A model generated the notes under the pieces. That model searched no databases, had not been told where the DNA came from, and saw only the letters and a program-made list of their open reading frames with translations. The position numbers and the translations under genes are program-made. Shown piece by piece: positions 15,431 through 24,195 of a DNA stretch of 64,000 nucleotides; within the stretch, counting starts at the first letter, position 1, and every line of letters starts with the position of its first letter. Source of the stretch: an uncultured Rhodobacterales bacterium (GTDB lineage: Bacteria; Pseudomonadota; Alphaproteobacteria; Rhodobacterales; Rhodobacteraceae); the NCBI GenBank assembly GCA_903873585.1, contig CAIQOV010000021.1:1-64000 (forward strand). Direction: 5' to 3'.

Positions 15431-17056
15431 ATGGCCGACCCAATCCATCCCGCTCCGCAGCGCCCCGCTGCCGAGTTTCTGCCCAAACTGATCACCGTCT
15501 GGCGAGAAGGCTATCATTGGTCCGACCTGCGCGCCGATGCGATGGCGGGGCTGTCGGTGGCAATTGTCGCACTGCCCCTGTCGATGGCCATCGCCATCGC
15601 TTCGGGCCTTGGGCCAGAGCGGGGGTTGTTTACGGCGATTGTCGGCGGGTTCATCGTGTCAGCCTTGGGCGGGTCGCGCTATCAGATCGGCGGGCCTGCG
15701 GGGGCGTTTATCGTGGGCGTGTCAGCCTGCGTGGCGCAAATTGGTGTGCCGGGTCTGATGGTGGCGACCTTTCTGTCAGGCTTTATCCTGATGGCGGCGG
15801 GCGGGCTAAAGCTGGGCAGTTACGTGAAATTCCTGCCCTATCCAGTGACGATCGGCTTCACATCGGGCATCGCGGTCATCATCTTCACCAGCCAGATCAA
15901 AGAGCTTTTGGGCCTGCACCTTGCAGGGGCTGAACCACCCGCTGTGCTGGATAAGTTGGGCGCGTTGTGGGCGGCGCGTGATACCGTGTCACTTCAAGCC
16001 ATAGCCGTTGCCTTGGTGACAATCTTTGCTCTGCAAACCATCAAGAAACTGCGCCCGCATTGGCCCAATTTGGCCATGGCGGTTGTGGGGGTGAGCCTAG
16101 CCGTCTGGGCGCTGCATCTGCCGCTTGATCTGGTGGGCGACCGCTTTGGCACCCTGCCCCGCTTTTTGCCCGCCCCTGTCTGGCCTGATCTGTCGTGGGC
16201 GATGATCCAACGCAGCCTGCCCTTTGCTTTGCAGTTCAGCCTGCTGGGGGCGATCACCGGCCTGTTGTCAGCCCAAGTGGCCGATGGCCTTTCAGGCAAC
16301 CACCACCGCCCCGCGATAGAGCTGTTTGCCGAAGGGGCCGCCAATATCGCCGTGTCGTTCTTTGGCGGGGTTTATGCCACGGGGGCTGTGGCACGCACGG
16401 TTACCAACCACAGCGCGGGGGCCAAGGGGCCGGTGGCGGGAATGCTGCACGCGGTCTTTGTGCTGGGGTTTATGGTCGCCCTTGCCCCCTTGGTGTCATT
16501 CGTGCCCATGGCGGTCTTTGCAGGGCTGTTAAGCGTGGTGGCATGGAATATGGCGGGCAAGGCGCAGTTCTGGATGCTACTACGCACCTCGCGCAGCGAT
16601 GCGCTGATCGTGGTCGCAACCTTTCTGCTGGTGGTGTTTCGTGATCTGACCGAAGGCATCGTGGTGGGCTTTGCGCTGGCCGGCTTGGTGTTTTTGCAGC
16701 GCATGTCGCACAGTGCCGTGATTGACACCGGCGAAGACGGCGACCGTGCTGACCGCGTGGTCGTGCGCCTGTCTGGCCCCTATTTCTTCGGCGCTGCCGC
16801 CCAAACCGGCGCGGTGCTTGACCAAATCGCCGAACACCCGCGCCATTTCGTGCTCGACCTGACAGCACTTGATTATGTCGACAGCTCTGGTGCACGCGCC
16901 TTGGATCTGCTGGCCCTGCGCACCCAGCGCAAGGGCGGGCAAATGGTGCTGCTGGGCGTGCGCCCCAGCCAGCGGCGCATCTTGGAAAAAGCCGGCCTCG
17001 CCCCGCCCTTGGTGCGCTACATCGAAACGCTTGATGCGCTTGATTCGGCGAAATGA
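15431..17056 (+). CDS. SulP-family inorganic anion transporter with STAS domain
   Basis: A 541-residue membrane transporter. About a dozen hydrophobic segments run from residue 35 to ~420 and include the SulP landmarks GLSVAIVALPLSMAIAIASGL, GGSRYQIGGPAGAFIVGV and GGVYATGAVARTVTNHSAGAKGP. A cytoplasmic STAS domain fills ~430-541 (HFVLDLTALDYVDSSGARAL). Substrates in the family include sulfate, bicarbonate, dicarboxylates and molybdate; nothing nearby fixes which. A longer read beginning in truA is not supported. Confidence 0.92.
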   Translation: MADPIHPAPQRPAAEFLPKLITVWREGYHWSDLRADAMAGLSVAIVALPLSMAIAIASGLGPERGLFTAIVGGFIVSALGGSRYQIGGPAGAFIVGVSACVAQIGVPGLMVATFLSGFILMAAGGLKLGSYVKFLPYPVTIGFTSGIAVIIFTSQIKELLGLHLAGAEPPAVLDKLGALWAARDTVSLQAIAVALVTIFALQTIKKLRPHWPNLAMAVVGVSLAVWALHLPLDLVGDRFGTLPRFLPAPVWPDLSWAMIQRSLPFALQFSLLGAITGLLSAQVADGLSGNHHRPAIELFAEGAANIAVSFFGGVYATGAVARTVTNHSAGAKGPVAGMLHAVFVLGFMVALAPLVSFVPMAVFAGLLSVVAWNMAGKAQFWMLLRTSRSDALIVVATFLLVVFRDLTEGIVVGFALAGLVFLQRMSHSAVIDTGEDGDRADRVVVRLSGPYFFGAAAQTGAVLDQIAEHPRHFVLDLTALDYVDSSGARALDLLALRTQRKGGQMVLLGVRPSQRRILEKAGLAPPLVRYIETLDALDSAK

Positions 17057-17327
17057 CCGCCGATGCCGCAGCGCAGAACCTGCCAGCGCGCAAAAGATTC
17101 GGTCGCGCTTGCACCCCGCTAACAAATTATCTTGCGCGCGCGATAGGTTGGCTTCTAATGACCGTGCCAAAGAACCAGTGTTTGCTATTCGGTATGCGAT
17201 GGTATACATGAGCGCAACTTTGGCTTTCTGACAGGCCAAACCTTGTGATAGATTTGAAACTTAGAATATGAAGACAAGACCCGCCGTCGGGAAAACGGGG
17301 CTGCGGGGCTGACCTAGGGGGGATACC

Positions 17328-19286
17328 ATGGACGATCGCGCGCCAACGCTTTACACGGCAACCGCAGACTTTATCGCTAAGGCCAACGTCACTCCGGCGG
17401 GCTATGTGTCGCGGTACACGGCGTCAATGGCCGATCCAGATACGTTCTGGGCGGCCGAGGGGCGGCGGATTGACTGGATCAAGCCTTTCACCAAGGTCAA
17501 GAATTCCACCTTCAAGCTGGGCGAAGTCTCGATCAAATGGTACGAAGACGGCACCACCAACGTCTCGGCCAATTGTATCGACCGCCACATGGTCAAGCGC
17601 GCCAACCAGACCGCGATCATCTGGGAACCCGATGATCCCAAAACCCCCACCCGCCACATCACCTATGCCGAACTGCTAGAGCAGACCAGCCGCTTGGCCA
17701 ACGTGCTGAAAGCGCACGGCGTGACCAAGGGCGACCGCGTTGTGCTGTATATGCCGATGATCCCCGAAGCGGCCTATGCCATGCTGGCCTGCGCGCGGAT
17801 CGGGGCCATTCATTCGGTGGTGTTTGGCGGCTTCTCGCCGGATGCTTTGGCCAACCGCATCAACGATTCCGAAGCCAAGCTGGTGATCACCGCCGACTTT
17901 GGCCCCCGCGCAGGCAAAAAGACTCCGCTGAAATCCAACGCCGATCAGGCCCTGTTGCATTGCAAGGATTCGGTCAAATGCTTGGTCGTCAAACACACCG
18001 GCGATGAAACCCATTGGACCGAAGGCCGCGATTTTGACTTGAAAGCCGAAATGGCCCTAGCCGCGCCCTATTGCCCCTATACCGAAATGGGCGCGGAAGA
18101 CCCGCTGTTTATCCTTTACACCTCAGGTTCGACCGGCAAGCCCAAGGGCGTGGTTCATACAACGGCGGGCTATCTGGTCTATGCGGCCATGACGCATGAG
18201 ATGACCTTTGATTACAAAGACGGCGATGTGTTTTGGTGCACGGCTGATGTGGGTTGGGTCACGGGGCACAGCTATATCGTCTATGGCCCCTTGGCCAATG
18301 GGGCGACAACCGTGATGTTTGAAGGCGTGCCCACCTTCCCCGACGCTGGCCGCTTCTGGGAGGTGATTGCCAAGCACAAAGTCACCCAGTTCTACACCGC
18401 CCCCACCGCGATCCGCAGCCTGATGGCGATGGGCACCGAACCAATCGAAAAGCACGATCTGTCGTCGCTGCGCTTGCTGGGGTCGGTCGGTGAACCGATC
18501 AACCCCGAAGCGTGGAACTGGTATTTCACCAACATCGGCAAGGGCAAGTGCCCCATCGTTGACACCTTTTGGCAAACCGAAACGGGCGGGCATATCATCA
18601 CCCCCCTCCCCGGTGCGATTGCGCAAAAGCCCGGCTCGGCCACCAAGCCCTTCTTCGGTGTGCGCGCTGAAGTGCTAGATGCGGCAACCGGTGCGGTGCA
18701 AACCGCCACCGAAACAGACGGCGTGTTGTGCATCGCTGACAGCTGGCCGGGCCAGATGCGCACGCTGTGGGGCGACCACCAGCGCTTTGAAGAGGCGTAT
18801 TTTGCGCAATATCCGGGCTATTACTTCACCGGCGACGGCTGCCGCCGCGATGCGGACGGCTACTATTGGATCACGGGCCGTGTGGATGACGTCTTGAACG
18901 TGTCGGGCCACCGCTTGGGCACCGCCGAGGTCGAATCCGCCCTTGTCGCCCATCCCAAGGTCGCCGAAAGCGCCGTTGTGGGCTACCCGCATGACATCAA
19001 AGGCCAAGGCATCTACGCCTATGTCACCTTGATGCGCGGGATAGAGCCTTCGGAAGACCTGCGCAAAGAGCTGGTCAAATGGGTGCGCACCGAGATCGGG
19101 CCGATCGCCACGCCCGACCTGATCCAATGGGCCCCCGGCCTGCCCAAGACCCGCTCTGGCAAGATCATGCGCCGCATTCTGCGCAAGATCGCCGAGAATG
19201 ATTTTGGCGCGATGGGCGACACCTCGACCTTGGCAGACCCTGCCGTGGTGGATGATCTGATCGCCAACCGCATGAATAAAGTTTGA
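17328..19286 (+). CDS. acs: Acetyl-CoA synthetase
   Basis: A 652-residue AMP-forming ligase making acetyl-CoA from acetate, ATP and CoA. Motifs: [15 protein letters not shown] (P-loop-like A3), [32 protein letters not shown], the hinge region [18 protein letters not shown] and the acetylation-controlled lysine in [18 protein letters not shown] tract lies just before the ATG. The 271-base upstream region has no gene and probably carries a regulated promoter. The MHS-family permease directly downstream may supply acetate or another monocarboxylate. Confidence 0.96.
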   Translation: MDDRAPTLYTATADFIAKANVTPAGYVSRYTASMADPDTFWAAEGRRIDWIKPFTKVKNSTFKLGEVSIKWYEDGTTNVSANCIDRHMVKRANQTAIIWEPDDPKTPTRHITYAELLEQTSRLANVLKAHGVTKGDRVVLYMPMIPEAAYAMLACARIGAIHSVVFGGFSPDALANRINDSEAKLVITADFGPRAGKKTPLKSNADQALLHCKDSVKCLVVKHTGDETHWTEGRDFDLKAEMALAAPYCPYTEMGAEDPLFILYTSGSTGKPKGVVHTTAGYLVYAAMTHEMTFDYKDGDVFWCTADVGWVTGHSYIVYGPLANGATTVMFEGVPTFPDAGRFWEVIAKHKVTQFYTAPTAIRSLMAMGTEPIEKHDLSSLRLLGSVGEPINPEAWNWYFTNIGKGKCPIVDTFWQTETGGHIITPLPGAIAQKPGSATKPFFGVRAEVLDAATGAVQTATETDGVLCIADSWPGQMRTLWGDHQRFEEAYFAQYPGYYFTGDGCRRDADGYYWITGRVDDVLNVSGHRLGTAEVESALVAHPKVAESAVVGYPHDIKGQGIYAYVTLMRGIEPSEDLRKELVKWVRTEIGPIATPDLIQWAPGLPKTRSGKIMRRILRKIAENDFGAMGDTSTLADPAVVDDLIANRMNKV

Positions 19287-19318
19287 CCGGATCGTAAGAT
19301 ACGATTTGGCTAAAGACT

Positions 19319-19340
19319 TCCGGCCCCGCAATGGGCCGGA
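19319..19340 (+). terminator. Hairpin after acs, weak terminator or attenuator
   Basis: TCCGGCCC and its complement form an eight-bp stem around a CGCAAT loop, 32 bases after the acs stop. It lacks a U-tract, so it would at most reduce read-through into the permease gene 78 bases further on, or stabilise the acs 3' end. Confidence 0.4.
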
Positions 19341-19417
19341 GTGAGAAGAGCAGACGCGTAAGACCGACTGTTTTGTAAGCCTGCTGCATAAGGCAGGCCC
19401 AATGGGAGAGAGACACA

Positions 19418-21493
19418 ATGGCAAAACAACCAGCCGACGTGAGCACACGCTCGCGTCCTATGAGTGCCGCAGAGAGAAAGGTCATTCTGGCCTCCTCGAT
19501 GGGGACGATCTTTGAATGGTATGACTTCTACCTTTACGGCTCGCTGTCGGCCTATATCGGCGCGCAGTTCTTCACGCCCTTCCCCGAAGCCGCGCGCAAT
19601 ATCTTCGCGCTGCTGGCCTTTGCGGCAGGCTTCTTGGTGCGCCCGTTTGGCGCGCTGGTGTTCGGCTCGCTCGGTGACTTGATCGGCCGGAAATACACCT
19701 TCTTGGTGACGATCTTGATCATGGGTCTGTCGACCTTCTTGGTCGGTTTGCTGCCCGGCTATCAAAGCTGGGGCATTGTGGCACCGGTCATCCTGATCGC
19801 GCTGCGGATGCTGCAAGGTTTGGCTTTGGGCGGTGAATATGGTGGCGCTGCGGTCTATGTGGCCGAACACGCACCGCAAAACCGTCGCGGCTATTACACC
19901 TCGTTCATCCAGACAACGGCGACCATGGGTCTGCTGTTGTCGCTGGTTGTGATCTTGGCTGTGACCCCGATCATCAACAACAACTTCGCACCTGTGGCCC
20001 AGTTCGGTCTGGACGGCGCGGCGATTTTGGATGCCAAAGGCCAACCGGTGGTTCTGGCCGCTTGGAACGCTTGGGGCTGGCGCGTACCGTTCTTGCTGTC
20101 GGCAGGGTTGCTATTGGTCTCGCTGTATATCCGCCTGACCATGGAAGAAAGCCCGGTCTTCAAGAAGATGAAGCAAGAGGGTGCAGAATCCAAAGCGCCG
20201 CTGCGTGAAGCTTTTGGCACTTGGAAAAACGGCAAGATCGCCCTGATCGCGCTGTTTGGTCTGACCATGGGGCAAGCGGTTGTGTGGTATTCGGGCCAGT
20301 TCTATGCGCTGACCTTCCTGCAATCTATCGTGAAAGTTGACAGCTTTACCGCCAACGTCTTTGTCGCCTGCTCGCTGATCTTGGGCACTTGGGGCTTCAT
20401 CTTCTTTGGGGGCCTGTCTGACCGTATTGGCCGTAAGCCGATCATTCTGGCGGGCTGCTTGCTGGCTGCGATCACCTACTTCCCGGTGTTCAAGTTCATC
20501 ACCGCCACGGCCAACCCGGCCCTGTATGCCGCCCAACAAACCGTCATCACCGTGACGGCCGATCCGGCGGATTGCTCGTTCCAGTTCAACCCGGTCGGCA
20601 CGGCCAAGTTCACGCATTCTTGCGACGTTCTGAAGGCTGTGCTGCTCAAAGGCTCGGCCAATTCGACCACGGTCGATGCACCGGCGGGCACTGTGGCCAG
20701 CGTGAAGATTGGCGAGACGGAAATCTCGTCTTATGACGGCGCTGCCAACAAAGCCGACATCGACGCTGCCAAGGCCGCGCTTGATGCCGCCAAAGCAGCC
20801 ATCGACGCCGGTTTGATGACCACGCTGGGCGATGCGCAAAAGGCCAATGACGGGGCGAAAGCTGCCGCCGCAGATGCGGACAAGGCGCTGAAAGCCGCCG
20901 CCGATGACGCGGCGAAAGCCACGGCCCAAACCGCGCTTGACGCGGCCAACGCCGCCCTACCCGCAGCCCAAGCCGCACTGGATGCAGCCCGTGCTGCGGT
21001 TCCGGCTGACCTGCTGGCCACGTTAGATGCCGCCCAAGCCGCCTTTGGCAAAGCCAATGGCGTGAAGGGTGCCTTCGAGAAAGCCGTCAACGACGCCCTG
21101 CTGGCAGCGGGGTATCCGCTGGTGGCCAAGGACAACACCACTGTCGCCAAGGTTAACACGCTATCTGACGTGTTCACCGCGCAAAACCTGACGGTCATCC
21201 TCACGCTGACCTATCTGATCTTGCTGGTGACGATGGTTTACGGCCCGATTGCAGCGCAACTGGTGGAACTGTACCCGACCCGTATCCGCTACTCTGGCCT
21301 GTCCTTGCCCTACCACATCGGCAACGGTTGGTTCGGCGGCTTGCTGCCTGCGACGGTTCTGGCCATCTCGGCCCAGACGGGCAACATCTACTCGGGCCTG
21401 TGGTATCCCATCGTGGTGGCCCTTGCGACGGTTGTGATCGGCGTGTTGCTGGTGCCGAACGCGACGCACAAGAAGTCGATCTTCTCGGAATAA
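19418..21493 (+). CDS. MHS-family MFS transporter with a large extramembrane insertion
   Basis: A 691-residue permease; typical MHS members have 430-550. The N-terminal half is orthodox (SSMGTIFEWYDFYLYG, FGSLGDLIGRKYTFL, RMLQGLALGGEYGGA), as is GGLSDRIGRKPII near 331-343. Residues ~363-588 are then an insertion between two membrane helices: first a small domain with two Cys (ADPADCSFQFNPVGTAKFTHSCDV), then a very Ala-rich, probably coiled-coil helix at ~446-547 with repeated DAAKAAL/DAANAAL units. The last helices (LTLTYLILLVTMVYGPIAAQLVELYPTRIRYSG) resume at ~590. Topology suggests a periplasmic insert. Position after acs suggests acetate or a related acid; this is inference. A terminator follows. 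Confidence 0.88.
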   Translation: MAKQPADVSTRSRPMSAAERKVILASSMGTIFEWYDFYLYGSLSAYIGAQFFTPFPEAARNIFALLAFAAGFLVRPFGALVFGSLGDLIGRKYTFLVTILIMGLSTFLVGLLPGYQSWGIVAPVILIALRMLQGLALGGEYGGAAVYVAEHAPQNRRGYYTSFIQTTATMGLLLSLVVILAVTPIINNNFAPVAQFGLDGAAILDAKGQPVVLAAWNAWGWRVPFLLSAGLLLVSLYIRLTMEESPVFKKMKQEGAESKAPLREAFGTWKNGKIALIALFGLTMGQAVVWYSGQFYALTFLQSIVKVDSFTANVFVACSLILGTWGFIFFGGLSDRIGRKPIILAGCLLAAITYFPVFKFITATANPALYAAQQTVITVTADPADCSFQFNPVGTAKFTHSCDVLKAVLLKGSANSTTVDAPAGTVASVKIGETEISSYDGAANKADIDAAKAALDAAKAAIDAGLMTTLGDAQKANDGAKAAAADADKALKAAADDAAKATAQTALDAANAALPAAQAALDAARAAVPADLLATLDAAQAAFGKANGVKGAFEKAVNDALLAAGYPLVAKDNTTVAKVNTLSDVFTAQNLTVILTLTYLILLVTMVYGPIAAQLVELYPTRIRYSGLSLPYHIGNGWFGGLLPATVLAISAQTGNIYSGLWYPIVVALATVVIGVLLVPNATHKKSIFSE

Positions 21494-21520
21494 TCCGGCA
21501 AGATTAAGGCTGAATTGGCA

Positions 21521-21554
21521 CGGGCCGAGGAGCAATCCTCGGCCCGTTGCTTTT
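21521..21554 (+). terminator. Rho-independent terminator of the MHS permease gene
   Basis: CGGGCCGAGGA (21521-21531) pairs fully with 21536-21546 around a GCAA tetraloop and is followed by TTGCTTTT. It sits 28 bases after the stop in a convergent junction. Confidence 0.85.
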
Positions 21555-21610
21555 GGCGGTGCTGTCGCACCCACGCCAAAGAGCGGGGGTTTCACACCCC
21601 CGCACCCCCG

Positions 21611-21635
21611 TGGGATATTTGGGCACGTATGAAAG
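21611..21635 (+). repeat. Dispersed intergenic repeat, copy 1
   Basis: TGGGATATTTGGGCACGTATGAAAG matches copy 2 at 47550-47574 with about three differences. Both copies lie just after a GC-rich hairpin in the gap between converging genes. From memory, GGATATTT...ATGAAA-like tails are common at gene ends in Rhodobacteraceae. Confidence 0.6.
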
Positions 21636-21637
21636 CG

Positions 21638-22057
21638 TTAAAGACCAAGGCGGGGGATTTCGATGGCGGGGCACCGGTTCATCACCACATCAAGCCCTGC
21701 GGCGCGGGCGGCATGGGCTGCGGCGTCGTTCACCACACCCAACTGCATCCAGATGGCGCGGGGGCCGCTGAGGTGGGCAATCGCCTCATCCACCACCGCG
21801 CCCACTTCGGCGGGGGCGCGGAAGATGTCGACCATATCGACAGGCTCGGTGATGTCAGACAGTGCAGCGCGCACCACCTCGCCCCAAGCGGTGACGACAC
21901 CGGCTTGACCGGGGTTGACCGGAAGGACGCGGTAGCCCCGCGCGGCAAGGTAAGCGGCCACGCGGTGGCTGGGGCGGTCGGGCTTGGGCGACCAACCGAC
22001 CAAGGCAATCACCTTGGTTTGGGTCAAGATCTGCGTGATGAGGGCATCTTGTGTCAT
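21638..22057 (-). CDS. CoA-binding domain protein (YccU type)
   Basis: A 139-residue Rossmann-fold protein. Started at the ATG at 22057, preceded by GCAGG; the frame is open to 22114 but the longer start would run through the upstream hairpin. Family landmarks: KVIALVGWSPKPDRPSHRVAAYL, GYRVLPVNPG, EPVDMVDIFRAPAEV and IWMQLGVVNDAAAHAARAAG, ending with CPAIEIPRL. Homologs bind CoA, but a catalytic role is not established. The gene lies only 14 bases past a strong intrinsic terminator on its own strand, so its expression probably depends on read-through or attenuation. Confidence 0.88.
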   Translation of the reverse strand: MTQDALITQILTQTKVIALVGWSPKPDRPSHRVAAYLAARGYRVLPVNPGQAGVVTAWGEVVRAALSDITEPVDMVDIFRAPAEVGAVVDEAIAHLSGPRAIWMQLGVVNDAAAHAARAAGLDVVMNRCPAIEIPRLGL

Positions 22058-22071
22058 GTTGTACCTGCAAG

Positions 22072-22101
22072 AAAAAAGCACCCGAACCGTAATTCGGGTG
22101 C
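22072..22101 (-). terminator. Intrinsic terminator between rlmB and the CoA-binding gene
   Basis: On the minus strand GCACCCGAA and TTCGGGTGC form a nine-bp stem with a six-base loop, followed by TTTTTT. It is 134 bases after the rlmB stop and ends 14 bases before the next start codon, a layout that suits an attenuator or the end of a short leader or small RNA as well as a simple terminator. Confidence 0.75.
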
Positions 22102-22234
22102 CAGTCTGGAACAAGGGACAGTGAATGAAGCGGCGTTCCGGGCCGGCCTCGATCTTTAAGATAGCCTGTTAGCGGTAACTTTAAAGGGGCGATCCTTTAA
22201 ACTTAAAGAAATCTTTAGATTGTAATTGAATGAC

Positions 22235-23029
22235 TTACCGCACCGAAGCCGCATAAAGTGCAATCGCTGCCGCGTTTGACACGTTCAGCGACCCGAAGGC
22301 ATCGGCAAAGGGAATGCGCGCAATAACATCGCAGGTTTCGCGCGTCTTTTCGCGCAAGCCCGGCCCTTCGGCCCCCATCACAATCGCCACAGCCCGCGTG
22401 CCCGCATCGGCCATGGCTTGCGACAGGGTGACACTGCCTTCACCATCAAGACCGATCAGCACATAGCCCATTTCGCGCAGCGTGTTCATCGCATCCGACA
22501 GGTTGGTCACGCGCAAATAGGGCTGGCGTTCCAAAGCGCCCGAGGCTGTCTTGGCCAAGGCACCGGTTTCAGGCGCGGAATGGTGGCGCGGGGCGATCAC
22601 AGCGCGTGCGCCAAACACCTCGGCCGAGCGTAAAACAGCGCCGGCATTGTGCGGATCGGTCACACGGTCAAGGCAGACGACCAGCGCATTGCCCTTGCCC
22701 GAAATGCACACATCTTCCAGCTTGCCCCAGTTCAGCGGGCGCACTTCCATCGCCGCCCCTTGGTGGACCGAATCTTCCGCAATCGGCACCTGAAATTTGC
22801 GCGGATCTACAATCTCAGGCTCGATCCCCGCATGGGGCAGCGCATCGGCCAAGCGGTCGGCGGCGTTCTTGGTCAGGACAAGGCGCAATTTCTCGCGGTT
22901 GGGGTTTAGCAGCGCATCGCGCACGGCGTGGATGCCAAACAGCCACAGAGTCTCTTTCGCTTCGGCGCGTTTGGTGCGTTCTTTATCAACCACCCAGGTG
23001 GGTTTGGTGTTGCCGCTATAGCCAGTCAT
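22235..23029 (-). CDS. rlmB: 23S rRNA 2'-O-methyltransferase RlmB / TrmH family
   Basis: A 264-residue SPOUT methyltransferase. The start at 23029 has GAGGG seven bases upstream; a frame extension to 23095 is not conserved in appearance. The N-terminal substrate-binding domain (LWLFGIHAVRDALLNPNREKL) is followed by the SPOUT motifs LDRVTDPHNAGAVLRSAEVFG, IVMGAEGPGLRE and FGSLNVSNAAAIALYA. It should methylate a guanosine of 23S rRNA (G2251 in E. coli); group-3 TrmH members have this length. Divergent from the tRNA-Tyr gene. Confidence 0.93.
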   Translation of the reverse strand: MTGYSGNTKPTWVVDKERTKRAEAKETLWLFGIHAVRDALLNPNREKLRLVLTKNAADRLADALPHAGIEPEIVDPRKFQVPIAEDSVHQGAAMEVRPLNWGKLEDVCISGKGNALVVCLDRVTDPHNAGAVLRSAEVFGARAVIAPRHHSAPETGALAKTASGALERQPYLRVTNLSDAMNTLREMGYVLIGLDGEGSVTLSQAMADAGTRAVAIVMGAEGPGLREKTRETCDVIARIPFADAFGSLNVSNAAAIALYAASVR

Positions 23030-23103
23030 GGTGCCCTCGTCTTTTCTCTCATTTGGCGCGCCTTGGGCTTTGGTGCAAGCTGAAACCTTCTGCATTGCCC
23101 CCC

Positions 23104-23132
23104 TTGACGCCCCCCTTTGGCTTGGGTATTCC
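23104..23132 (+). promoter_or_regulatory. Candidate promoter of tRNA-Tyr
   Basis: TTGACG at 23104-23109 (five of six to consensus) and TATTCC at 23127-23132 are 17 bases apart, and the predicted start falls just before the tRNA 5' end at 23144. The -10 is weak but spacing and position are right. Confidence 0.5.
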
Positions 23133-23143
23133 CCTGCCTCAGT

Positions 23144-23227
23144 GGGCGATATGCTACAAGGTGTGGCAGCGGACTGTAACTCCGCCGAGGCGACTCGTGC
23201 CTGGTTCGATTCCAGGATCGCCCACCA
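23144..23227 (+). tRNA. tRNA-Tyr(GTA), unusual core
   Basis: An 84-nt class II tRNA. Acceptor GGGCGAT pairs perfectly with ATCGCCC, then A73 and encoded CCA. The anticodon stem GCGGA/TCCGC holds loop CTGTAAC with GTA at 23176-23178. The variable arm CGAG-GCGA-CTCG forms a four-bp hairpin and the T-arm CCTGG/CCAGG with TTCGATT is perfect. Long variable arm, A73 and GUA anticodon all say tyrosine. Odd: with this alignment position 8 is A and position 14 is C, breaking the usual U8-A14 pair; shifting by one restores them but removes position 26 and the discriminator. Confidence 0.85.
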
Positions 23228-23283
23228 TATTCTTATGCAAAATCAACCTGTTACAGCGCCGTTGCGGTGCTTTTTGCGGCCAC

Positions 23284-24195
23284 TTAGCCTGCAAAAGGCT
23301 GGCCGAGTGAGGCCACAGTGTTCAGCCGCATCCTGCGGCGGTTGGATGAAATCACCGCCAGCATCAAAATCGTCACCCCGTAGGGCAGCGATGCCAAAAG
23401 CTGCGAGGGCAATGCCACCCCCGCCGCCTGCGCAATCAGCCCGCCCAAAGACAGCGCGCCAAACAGCAGCGCACCGAAGACGATTCGCCCCGCGGCCCAA
23501 GTGCCAAACACCACAAGCGCCACGGCAATCCAGCCACGCCCCGCGATCATGCCATCCGCCCAAAGTGGGGTGTAAATGGTCGAGGCATAGGCCCCCGCCA
23601 TCCCCGCCATCGCCCCGCCAAAAGCCACAGCCGCCAGCCTGATACGCAGCACACGAAAGCCCAGCGCCCGCGCCGCTGATGGGTTTTCGCCCACCGCGCG
23701 GATGATCAGGCCCAGTTTGGAATGGTTCAGAACGGCCCAGATCACCACCGCCAAGGCCAGCGTCAAGAACACCACCAGATCCTGTTCGAACAAGGCCCCG
23801 ATCACCGGCAGATCGGCCAACAGCGGTATCGCAAGTTTGGCCGGCGCATCCAGCGTTTGGCTTTCCAGTGGCTTACCGATCAAGGATGACAGCCCCAGCC
23901 CCAGCACCCCAATCGCCAGCCCCGCAGCCACCTGATTGGCCATAAAACCCAAGGCGAGCATGGCAAAGACCAGCGACAGGGCCAGCCCCGCCAAAGCCGC
24001 AGCGGCAAAGCCCAAGACGGGGGCGTGGGTGTTGTAGGTGACAACAAAGCCCACAGCCGCGCCTAGGGCCATCATGCCCTCGATGCCAAGGTTCAAGACA
24101 CCGGCGCGTTCGGTGATAAGCTCTCCAAGGGCGGCCAGCAGCAGGGGGGTGGCGGCGGCTAGGGTTCCGGCAAGGATAAAGGCTAAGATCGTCAT
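23284..24195 (-). CDS. BMP-system ABC transporter permease, second subunit
   Basis: A 303-residue inner-membrane permease of the branched-chain/ribose-like class used in nucleoside and purine importers. It carries the family segment ITERAGVLNLGIEGMMALGA (residues 27-46) and NPSAARALGF in the cytoplasmic coupling region, with about eight to nine hydrophobic segments. Last gene of the eight-gene purine-type operon; its start overlaps the stop of the first permease. It should form a heterodimeric channel with that protein. Confidence 0.92.
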   Translation of the reverse strand: MTILAFILAGTLAAATPLLLAALGELITERAGVLNLGIEGMMALGAAVGFVVTYNTHAPVLGFAAAALAGLALSLVFAMLALGFMANQVAAGLAIGVLGLGLSSLIGKPLESQTLDAPAKLAIPLLADLPVIGALFEQDLVVFLTLALAVVIWAVLNHSKLGLIIRAVGENPSAARALGFRVLRIRLAAVAFGGAMAGMAGAYASTIYTPLWADGMIAGRGWIAVALVVFGTWAAGRIVFGALLFGALSLGGLIAQAAGVALPSQLLASLPYGVTILMLAVISSNRRRMRLNTVASLGQPFAG

